NCBI GenBank assembly: GCA_016204155.1
Contig: JACQLG010000060.1
Location: 1 to 25,391, forward strand
Reading direction: 5' to 3'
DNA: 25,391 bases
From: Candidatus Niyogiibacteriota bacterium
GTDB taxonomy: Bacteria > Patescibacteriota > Minisyncoccia > 1-14-0-10-42-19
Below, piece by piece: positions 14,108-19,902 of the stretch. Within the stretch, counting starts at the first letter, position 1, and each line of letters begins with the position of its first letter. The notes beneath the pieces were generated by a model. It had not been told where the DNA came from, ran no database searches, and saw only the letters and a list, made by a program, of their open reading frames with translations. Position numbers and translations under genes: made by a program.

Positions 14108-15373
14108 TTACTCTTTCATATTTTCGATAAAAACCGCTACAGCTTCCCCGCCAGCATTGCATAAGGACACAACAGCATTTTGCAATCCTTCTTCTTTCAA
14201 AAAATAAACGGCATCCGCAAGCACTTTTGTGCCTGATGCTCCGAGCGGATGACCAGTGCCACCAATAGCGCCTCCACAGGGGTTCATACAATCTCGCGAA
14301 ATTCCGAGTTGTTTCATCATGGCAAGAGGCACTGCGGCAAACGCTTCATTAGAAAAAAAGACATCAACTTTAGACAGGGGAACGTTTACTTTTTCACAGA
14401 CATGCCGTGTTGCATGGATCGGCGCTGTTAAATAATAATTTGGATTATGAGAATGCGTATAAAACGCCCGTATACGAGCAAGAGGATGTCTCCCGAATTT
14501 CGCCAATACCCATTTGTCTCTTTCGGAGATCAATACTGCCGCACTCACTCCGTCTGCAAGCGATGATGAGTTCGCTGCAGTAATCCTGCCGTTCTCTGCA
14601 AAGACCGGCTTTAACCCTGCCATCTTATCAGCATTGGGCGCGCGCCATCCTTCATCAAACTCAAGAGGAAATCCTTCATCCTGAAGGTCAATAATATACT
14701 TTCGGGTCTTCTCTTTATTCTCATGCGCGCGCGTAAAGCTTTCATACGCATATATATCCATTTCCTCACGTGTAATTCCTGCCTCTCGAACATAATCCTC
14801 CGCAATATGGCCCATTAAAGGCCGCTCTTCGCTATACGCATCACATAAACCATCAAAGTTCATGCTATCAAATAAAAGCTGCGTCCCAAATTGAAATTCA
14901 GGATCGTGCTCTTTGCACACAGCAATAAATTCTTCCCACGTAAAAGAGAAATTCGATTTTTCCTTATCTTTATAATTTTTATGCAACGGGAAATAAAGAG
15001 AACGGGGAATATAGTATGGAGTTCTCGACATTGACTCCATGCCGCCGACGACAACAATATTTTTTTCTCCGGATGCAATCTTAAACGCGCCGTGCTCAGC
15101 CGAAAATAAGCTGGACGCGCACACTTGGTTAAAGTTGCCGCAATTAACACGCTCTGGCAACCCCGCTTTAAGCGCCGCCTGACGCGCAGGATGTTGTCCT
15201 ACGCCCGCAGTATAAACAATGCCCATATAACATCCCTCTATAAGCGGCATGTCCTTCTTAAGAAATTTTTTAAGAAATAACGCCGCAAGGTCAGTAATAG
15301 GAATATTCTTGTACGCTCCTAAAAATCCTCCCGTCCATATACGTCCTATATCAAGAATATATACCGGATTCAT
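14108..15373 (-). CDS. Thiolase (acetyl-CoA C-acyltransferase family)
   Basis: 421 residues, slightly longer than bacterial acetyl-CoA acetyltransferases (about 390). The family condenses or cleaves acyl-CoA units. The acylated Cys is C85 in NQVCASSL; NEAF is at 342-345; GGTGHPLGASG holds H375, and C405 lies in LCNAGGEA. The last motif normally reads CxGGG, so CNAGG is a departure that may change substrate or direction. The extra length is around 130-180. No other mevalonate, beta-oxidation or butanoate gene is near, so the pathway is unclear. GGGAGGAA stands about 7 nt before the ATG, a strong ribosome site. It is a single-gene unit with its own terminator. Transfer from another lineage is possible. 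Confidence 0.9.
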   Translation of the reverse strand: MNPVYILDIGRIWTGGFLGAYKNIPITDLAALFLKKFLKKDMPLIEGCYMGIVYTAGVGQHPARQAALKAGLPERVNCGNFNQVCASSLFSAEHGAFKIASGEKNIVVVGGMESMSRTPYYIPRSLYFPLHKNYKDKEKSNFSFTWEEFIAVCKEHDPEFQFGTQLLFDSMNFDGLCDAYSEERPLMGHIAEDYVREAGITREEMDIYAYESFTRAHENKEKTRKYIIDLQDEGFPLEFDEGWRAPNADKMAGLKPVFAENGRITAANSSSLADGVSAAVLISERDKWVLAKFGRHPLARIRAFYTHSHNPNYYLTAPIHATRHVCEKVNVPLSKVDVFFSNEAFAAVPLAMMKQLGISRDCMNPCGGAIGGTGHPLGASGTKVLADAVYFLKEEGLQNAVVSLCNAGGEAVAVFIENMKE

Positions 15374-15451
15374 GCAAAATTCCTCCCTGCCTCGCCAAAA
15401 GGCGGGCCGTATTCTTTTGTTAAAATCCTTCCTACTGTATCACGCTCAAGA

Positions 15452-15490
15452 CAAAAAAACAACCCTGAGCGAAGTCGAAAGGTTGTTTTT
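15452..15490 (-). terminator. Terminator with a TTCGACTTCGCTCAGG loop
   Basis: AAAAACAACC and GGTTGTTTTT pair (10 bp) around a 16-nt loop, and the minus strand continues TTTTTGTC. It closes the unit 16377-15489. Part of the stem and the loop (CCTGAGCGAAGTCGAAAGG on the plus strand) match the CCTGAGCnnnGTCGAAGG motif that recurs in many bacterial genomes. Confidence 0.8.
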
Positions 15491-15566
15491 ATAACAGATA
15501 GTGCGCTCCGAAATACAACGCGAGAAAGAGCAGCGCGACTATAAGGAAAAGGATAAGCGCAAACAT
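15489..15566 (-). CDS. 25-residue membrane peptide
   Basis: A 25-residue frame, almost entirely hydrophobic (MFALILFLIVALLFLALYF then GAHYLL), one membrane helix. It starts 7 nt after the SIMPL stop and its stop codon touches the terminator hairpin, so it fits exactly as the last gene of that unit. The upstream TTAGGT, about 9 nt from the ATG, is a weak ribosome site. No homology can be judged at this length. Confidence 0.45.
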   Translation of the reverse strand: MFALILFLIVALLFLALYFGAHYLL

Positions 15567-15573
15567 TACTATA

Positions 15574-16377
15574 TTACCTAATTTCGTATATAAGCGTTAC
15601 GGTAATCGTAACTTCCTGCGAACCTGGCTCAATTATAGGCGAAGGCGCATACGTTCCTCCTACGCCTGCATCTGCCTTTTCAAGACCAAATGTTTTATAT
15701 ATCGGATATACGCCGCCTTCAGAGAGCGAAAGAAGCCGTCCTAGTCGAAATCCTCCAGATTTTGCGATTGCTTTTGCTTTCTCTTTTGCCTGTTCTATCG
15801 CCTTTTCACGCATCTCTTGTTCAAGCGCCAACGGATCATCAATAGTGAAGAAAAGCTGGGAAACTGCGGTTGCGCCATTCGCCACCACTCCGCTCAATAA
15901 ATCGCCTACCATACCGAAATTATTTTCACGCACTTTTACCGCAACTGTCTGCGTGATAGTAAAACCTACTATCTCGGCAGGCGGGCATGGCCGAACATCG
16001 CCATTCTCCTGATAGATAGACGGAACGCAATTAAAATATTGATACCGCGGACTCATATCGTATCCCTCCGTCTTAATATCTTTCGTATCAATACCCTTTG
16101 ATTTTATAAAATCAACAATCGTATTATTTTTTCTCGTATTTTCTTCCTGCAGAGTCCCGACATCCTCCCCTCCTTGGGTGATAACGGTAAAAGTAAACCG
16201 GGCAATGTCAGGTACTGCAATAGTCTTACCCTCGCCTTGTACCTGGAAACTCCGTGCAAAACTTGGATCAATAGAATCCTTAAACGCCCCAACATACGCT
16301 ATCATGGCATACGATCCCGCCAAAAGCGTAATAATAATCACAATGTGTACATATTTTTTCCCAAATGGTATTTCCAT
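15574..16377 (-). CDS. SIMPL (DUF541) domain protein, membrane-anchored
   Basis: 267 residues. An anchor (about 11-30) is followed by the SIMPL fold: FQVQGEGKTIAVPDIARFTFTV (44-65), a helix EDVGTLQEENTRKNNTIVDFIKSKGI, then TEGYDMSPRYQY, VGFTITQTVAVKVRE, and the helical REKAIEQAKEKAKAIAKSGGFRLGRLLSL stretch. The family (YggE, BP26) is periplasmic and has been linked to oxidative stress and envelope functions; its precise role is not known. A Cys pair (in YFNCVPS and VRPCPPA) lies in an insertion between strands and could form a disulfide, which fits the redox genes next door. An extended -10 TATAAT stands upstream. Confidence 0.9.
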   Translation of the reverse strand: MEIPFGKKYVHIVIIITLLAGSYAMIAYVGAFKDSIDPSFARSFQVQGEGKTIAVPDIARFTFTVITQGGEDVGTLQEENTRKNNTIVDFIKSKGIDTKDIKTEGYDMSPRYQYFNCVPSIYQENGDVRPCPPAEIVGFTITQTVAVKVRENNFGMVGDLLSGVVANGATAVSQLFFTIDDPLALEQEMREKAIEQAKEKAKAIAKSGGFRLGRLLSLSEGGVYPIYKTFGLEKADAGVGGTYAPSPIIEPGSQEVTITVTLIYEIR

Positions 16378-16419
16378 AGAAATATAACAAAATTAATTAA
16401 TAAATAATAGAATAACGTT

Positions 16420-16428
16420 ATTATACCA
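16420..16428 (-). promoter_or_regulatory. Extended -10 promoter of the SIMPL gene
   Basis: TG-G-TATAAT on the minus strand, a perfect extended -10. The leader would be about 36 nt and very AT-rich, without a clear ribosome site. It lies 35 bases past the stop of the CcdA-like gene. Confidence 0.55.
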
Positions 16429-16462
16429 TGGCATCGGATTACATACCTTTCATTCAAGAATG

Positions 16463-17182
16463 CTACAATACCGGGTTCAACGAATAAATCATGTAAAATC
16501 CAAGCACAATAAGAAACACTCCCACTACGAGGCGCATAAGACCCTTATGTGCCTGCCGCCATGCTTCCAGCCGTTCAGATGAAGTGCCGAAATACGCAAT
16601 CCCGATGATAATCAGAAGCGGAATGATAAAAACAAAATTATAAAGCAAAAGAAGCGGAAGGGCTTGAGCATAAGCGCCTTGGGACAAAAGTCCAAGTACG
16701 GCTAAATAGGGCGCTCCTGTACAGGGGAGTTCAACCAAAACAACAAAGATGCCGAGAACCACCATCGTCAACAATAATATCCCGAAGTGACGTGATTCCA
16801 ATCGTTCAATCCATTGAGTATATGACTTGATGCGCGCGGAAGCCCCCGGGATTATCTGCAATGAAAACCCTTTCCCATACCAGAAAAAATCTTTTATTTC
16901 CAAAAATCCCGCGAATATCGCAATGAGCGCCACAATCCAGTAAAATGTAGTCGCCGCGTCTATGCTTAACGTAAAGCGCAAAATACCGAGACCAATCACA
17001 AGGTATGAGGCATACACCACCAAAGCATACAAAAGACTGCCAATAAGCATCCGATTCCTGTTCTTAAATACGCGCGTCATAAACGCAATCAAAAAGACCA
17101 AGACACCGATCACGCACGGATTAATGCTGTCCAAAAGCGCGGCTCCGATAATAATTCCGAGGGTAAGATTTTCTCCGAACAT
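16463..17182 (-). CDS. CcdA/DsbD-like transmembrane thiol-disulfide carrier
   Basis: 239 residues with six or so membrane helices. The two family Cys are in SINPCVIG (C23) and ELPCTGAPYL (C154), the pair that shuttles electrons across the membrane in CcdA and the DsbD core. The pattern GxxLLDSINPC is typical of the DsbD-like proteins of candidate phyla radiation bacteria. It follows the VKOR-Trx gene by 33 bp on the same strand, so the two probably form one unit with opposite tasks: oxidation by VKOR, reduction by this carrier. A second, unlike CcdA is encoded at 23436. Confidence 0.88.
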   Translation of the reverse strand: MFGENLTLGIIIGAALLDSINPCVIGVLVFLIAFMTRVFKNRNRMLIGSLLYALVVYASYLVIGLGILRFTLSIDAATTFYWIVALIAIFAGFLEIKDFFWYGKGFSLQIIPGASARIKSYTQWIERLESRHFGILLLTMVVLGIFVVLVELPCTGAPYLAVLGLLSQGAYAQALPLLLLYNFVFIIPLLIIIGIAYFGTSSERLEAWRQAHKGLMRLVVGVFLIVLGFYMIYSLNPVL

Positions 17183-17215
17183 GGATTTTAGTAATTAGTA
17201 ATTAGTTGTTAGTAA

Positions 17216-18016
17216 TTAGTTGTTCAGGGGACACCCCGCAAATTCCGCAAATGCGGGAATTTGCCGGATCCCGACCGCTCGTTTTAACTCCTCTCCATTT
17301 TGTTCCCTGATGAATGTGGGAGTTTTTGAAATGTCTTTTTCTAAACAAAGTTCCGGCTGAGGGTCTTCTCCTTCCGGATGGCACTCAATGGCATTGAGTA
17401 CGGGATAGGCAGGACCAAATATCTTTTCCTGCCTTCTGCAGCTCGAACACCGTACTGACTTATAATACGTTACTCCATTTTCATTCGCGCATAGAAATAA
17501 TGCGGTATAATCTTCTTTTGTCCCGCCGCCTGACTGCGCAAAAAACGTGATGCCTATCACCAAAAGTCCGGCAATGACTATCGGCATAACTTCGCGGGCA
17601 TGAAATGCTACGCCTGAAGTGCGCATCCCAAAAAATGACACTATAAGAATGAGAACCATAACCGCTTTTGATGTTTCGCATAAAATACAAAATGAACCGA
17701 TAGCCGTCGCTTCAATGACGGTAAGATATAAAGACGGAACCAGCATAAAGACCGAAAGGAGAAACGTTAATCGAAAAACATCATTCTTTTTATAGAAAAA
17801 CAGCAAAAGAAGCAGAGTCCCAAAAAATCCCATTCCCAAAAGAGACACGGGAATGCCAAATATCTCTGAATAAATGCTTGTCGTTACTACATCACACGAT
17901 ACTTCTTCCGAAAAATCACAGAACGACTGGGCGTTCGCATAATGGAGATACGTTAGATACCCCATAACGCCCAAACCCGCGAATGCGAGAATAATTGCCA
18001 GTATTCTATATATCAT
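17216..18016 (-). CDS. VKOR-thioredoxin fusion (disulfide-forming membrane oxidoreductase)
   Basis: 266 residues. The N-terminal VKOR domain has four to five helices with the loop Cys pair C33 and C41 and the active CILC (C110, C113) near the quinone site. A C-terminal thioredoxin-like domain carries CSSC (C190, C193) and the cis-Pro in SKTPTF (P233). The fused layout passes disulfides from the Trx partner to a quinone, as in bacterial VKOR homologues that replace DsbB/DsbA. Two further Cys, in IECHPE and ELCLEKD, may add a disulfide. TATAAT ends 11 nt before the ATG, with no ribosome site. Confidence 0.93.
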   Translation of the reverse strand: MIYRILAIILAFAGLGVMGYLTYLHYANAQSFCDFSEEVSCDVVTTSIYSEIFGIPVSLLGMGFFGTLLLLLFFYKKNDVFRLTFLLSVFMLVPSLYLTVIEATAIGSFCILCETSKAVMVLILIVSFFGMRTSGVAFHAREVMPIVIAGLLVIGITFFAQSGGGTKEDYTALFLCANENGVTYYKSVRCSSCRRQEKIFGPAYPVLNAIECHPEGEDPQPELCLEKDISKTPTFIREQNGEELKRAVGIRQIPAFAEFAGCPLNN

Positions 18017-18027
18017 TGTATGTATTC

Positions 18028-18033
18028 ATTATA
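18028..18033 (-). promoter_or_regulatory. -10 element of the VKOR gene
   Basis: TATAAT ends 11 nt before the ATG at 18016; TTTCGC lies 17 nt upstream of it as a weak -35. The leader would be about 4-5 nt. Confidence 0.45.
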
Positions 18034-18117
18034 GAATCGCCGCAAAAAAGGCGAAACCCGCTTATACACAGGCATTTTAAATTCGGAATCCTGAAATATA
18101 CTGGAGCAAAAAGAAAG

Positions 18118-18306
18118 CTAGTCCGAGTCTTCTTCCTCCTTCCTTCGTTCTTCAAGCTCTGCGGCCGCTTTAACGTCGGCATGTTCGCCGTCCGTACATC
18201 CGCATGGCTTTAAGTCCAGGCCGTGCAGAGGACAACTTTCTGCTTGGCAGACGCCGGGCGTGCCGGATACTCCTCCGCACCCGCCGGTACAAATAAAATG
18301 TTCCAT
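18118..18306 (-). CDS. Short Cys-rich putative metal-binding protein
   Basis: 62 residues from the ATG at 18306. It starts MEHFICTGGCGGVSGTPGVC and has seven Cys and four His, with a second cluster CPLHGLDLKPCGC. The acidic tail (DVKAAAELEERRKEEEDSD) is a short helix. Spacing of the Cys suggests a zinc- or iron-binding knuckle; similar short proteins are common in candidate phyla radiation genomes, but the function is not known. An upstream in-frame start at 18342 is less likely because it would overlap the promoter TTGTGT-17-GATAAT, whose -10 ends 7 nt before 18306. It is divergent from the ZIP transporter, which hints at shared metal control. Confidence 0.75.
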   Translation of the reverse strand: MEHFICTGGCGGVSGTPGVCQAESCPLHGLDLKPCGCTDGEHADVKAAAELEERRKEEEDSD

Positions 18307-18313
18307 AATTGTT

Positions 18314-18342
18314 ATTATCGCGCAGAAGCAATAATAACACAA
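18314..18342 (-). promoter_or_regulatory. Promoter of the Cys-rich gene, leaderless type
   Basis: TTGTGT (18337-18342), 17-nt spacer, GATAAT (18314-18319), 7 nt to the ATG. Confidence 0.55.
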
Positions 18343-18354
18343 CTGCTAACGCCA

Positions 18355-18383
18355 TTGTATTCATTTTTTCATATCCGTATAAT
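18355..18383 (+). promoter_or_regulatory. Promoter of the ZIP gene, leaderless type
   Basis: TTGTAT (18355-18360), 17-nt spacer, TATAAT (18378-18383), then AAAAAA and the ATG at 18390. Transcription would begin at or next to the start codon. Confidence 0.65.
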
Positions 18384-18389
18384 AAAAAA

Positions 18390-19160
18390 ATGGCAATAGA
18401 AGGATATATGCTCTACGCATTCCTAAGCGTTATTATGGTAAGCTTGATATCGCTTGTCGGGCTTGCGGCTCTTTCAATCAATACCGATAAATTAAAAAAA
18501 ATTCTTTTTTTGCTTGTGGCGCTTGCGATTGGCGCGCTGCTCGGGGATGCATTCATCCATCTTATCCCTAAAGCAACGGAAGAAGGGACAAGCGCGTCTT
18601 TCGTTTCGCTTCTTGTCGTCGCGGGTATCGTATTCTTTTTTATGTTTGAGAAAATTCTTGGCTGGCACCATCATCATCATGAAAAACCTAATGACTGCAA
18701 AGATTGTGTCGAGATTCTTCCGGTAGGAAAACTTGTCCTCTTCTCAGACGGTCTCCATAATTTTATAGATGGCATCATTATCGGCGCAAGTTATTTGTTA
18801 AGCATTGAAATAGGGATCGCAACGACGATTGCAATAATGCTTCATGAAATTCCTCAAGAGATTGGCGATTTCGGAATATTGATATATGCGGGATACACGA
18901 AAGCAAAAGCGCTTTGGTTTAATTTTCTCTCGGCATTCATCGCAATCTTTGGCGTATCGCTAATATTTATCGCTGGCGAGACTACTGCAGCACTCATTCC
19001 ATTTATCTTGGCTTTTGCGGCAGGTAATTTTATTTATATTGCGGCTGCCGACTTGTTCCCTGCACTGCATAAAGAGCACGGCGTCCGCCAGTCCTTTTTA
19101 GAAGTCGCTGCGATCATGATAGGGATTGCCGCGATGTATGCATTGATTTTTTTTGAATAG
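18390..19160 (+). CDS. ZIP-family metal (zinc/iron) transporter
   Basis: 256 residues, eight expected helices. Helix IV and V motifs that form the metal path are present: HNFIDGIIIG (H123, N124, D127) and HEIPQEIGD (H152, E153, E157). The cytoplasmic loop between helices III and IV has five His in a row (93-97) followed by DCKDC, a likely metal sensor or chelator. ATG at 18390 is placed 6 nt after a TATAAT; an ATG at 18408 with AAGGA before it is an alternative if the mRNA starts there. It is divergent from the Cys-rich peptide and followed by a palindrome-rich region and a terminator. Direction is taken to be import of zinc or iron into the cytoplasm, from family knowledge. Confidence 0.92.
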   Translation: MAIEGYMLYAFLSVIMVSLISLVGLAALSINTDKLKKILFLLVALAIGALLGDAFIHLIPKATEEGTSASFVSLLVVAGIVFFFMFEKILGWHHHHHEKPNDCKDCVEILPVGKLVLFSDGLHNFIDGIIIGASYLLSIEIGIATTIAIMLHEIPQEIGDFGILIYAGYTKAKALWFNFLSAFIAIFGVSLIFIAGETTAALIPFILAFAAGNFIYIAAADLFPALHKEHGVRQSFLEVAAIMIGIAAMYALIFFE

Positions 19161-19187
19161 AGCATTATCTGCGTTATTCGTACACTT

Positions 19188-19214
19188 TTGACGATCGTCA
19201 ATTTCGTACGAAAT
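19188..19214. other. Two abutting 14-bp perfect palindromes
   Basis: TTGACGATCGTCAA (19188-19201) and ATTTCGTACGAAAT (19201-19214) share one base. They lie 27 bases past the ZIP stop. Such symmetric sites can be protein-binding operators or short hairpins. No gene start lies nearby, so a regulatory use is not obvious. Confidence 0.6.
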
Positions 19215-19237
19215 AGTCAAATTACGAGCAAGCAATC

Positions 19238-19267
19238 AAAAAACTTAAGTTAAAACTTAAGTTTTTT
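19238..19267. terminator. Terminator of the ZIP gene, bidirectional
   Basis: AAAAAACTTAAGTT-AA-AACTTAAGTTTTTT, a 14-bp perfect stem with a 2-nt loop and a T6 run. Each arm is itself a palindrome (AACTTAAGTT). Confidence 0.8.
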
Positions 19268-19284
19268 GTGGCAGCACCCTTTTG

Positions 19285-19417
19285 GCAGTAAGTCCGCTCT
19301 TATAAACATAATGGGTCCTCTGTAAAAGCCCTCGGGCTTTTACAATATGGATTATGTAAAAAATATTATTTGATCGGAACCGCCGTTATAAGAGTACTGC
19401 TATTTTCAGCATAGCAG
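19285..19417. other. Candidate structured RNA or DNA element of nested inverted repeats
   Basis: The 292-bp gap 19161-19452 holds no gene. Outer arms GCAGTA + CTCTTATAA (19285-19290, 19297-19305) pair with TTATAAGAG + TACTGC (19386-19400), with a 6-nt bulge. Next inward, ACATAAT (19306-19312) pairs with ATTATGT (19351-19357). The core is TGTAAAAGCCC-TC-GGGCTTTTACA (19321-19344). A further hairpin CTGCTAT/ATAGCAG (19397-19417) uses part of the outer arm, so the two folds exclude each other. The strand is unknown and no T run follows on either side. It matches no RNA family that I recognise. Confidence 0.5.
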
Positions 19418-19452
19418 ATTCTCGCAAAAATACAAGCGTGCGTGTGTATATG

Positions 19453-19842
19453 TTAAGAGAACCACTCCTTTATTTTTTTTGGCCAGCCCAAAAGCAAAAG
19501 AAGTGCTAATGGCGCCCCCCAATTTGCCCATCGCTCAAAAAAGTCCCAAATCGGCTCATCCGGGCCTATGGGCCAGCGAAGAAGGGCAGTCCATAATCCC
19601 CATAATGCCATCCATAATAATGCCGCCCGTATAGGCTTTATCAACACAAGAAGCGCAAGCGTTATATCCAAAAGTCCGGTAAGCAAAAGAATTGTCCGGA
19701 TAGTATCGTCGCCCTGGATGCCTAACGCATGAAAATATTTAAACCATCCGGCTTTCGCCTGTAAGGCAAAAACACCATGTCCTAAAAATTCTCCCGCTAC
19801 AGCGATCCGCAAAACCCATTGGATTTTTTTAGCGTTTTCCAT
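19453..19842 (-). CDS. DoxX-like small membrane protein
   Basis: 129 residues, four helices. GEFLGHGVFAL (17-27), the Gly-rich third helix with GLLDITLALL, then WGLWTALLRWPIG and FFERWANWGAPLALLLL are the usual landmarks of DoxX/SURF4-like proteins. Proposed roles in the family involve quinone or thiol redox, mostly unproven. It follows the CopA gene by 60 bp on the same strand and is probably the last gene of that operon. The start lacks a good ribosome site. Confidence 0.8.
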   Translation of the reverse strand: MENAKKIQWVLRIAVAGEFLGHGVFALQAKAGWFKYFHALGIQGDDTIRTILLLTGLLDITLALLVLIKPIRAALLWMALWGLWTALLRWPIGPDEPIWDFFERWANWGAPLALLLLLGWPKKIKEWFS

Positions 19843-19902
19843 TTGTATAATTCGTTATTCTTATAAAGACTGTATGGATCGACCGTTCCAATACTAAACA
19901 AT

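Noticed and set aside
17186..17222. Repeated TAATTAGT units
   Set aside because: A short AT-rich tandem repeat between two genes; too short and irregular for a CRISPR array or an origin.
19321..19344. 11-bp hairpin read as a terminator
   Set aside because: No T run follows on either strand, so it is treated as part of the nested element.
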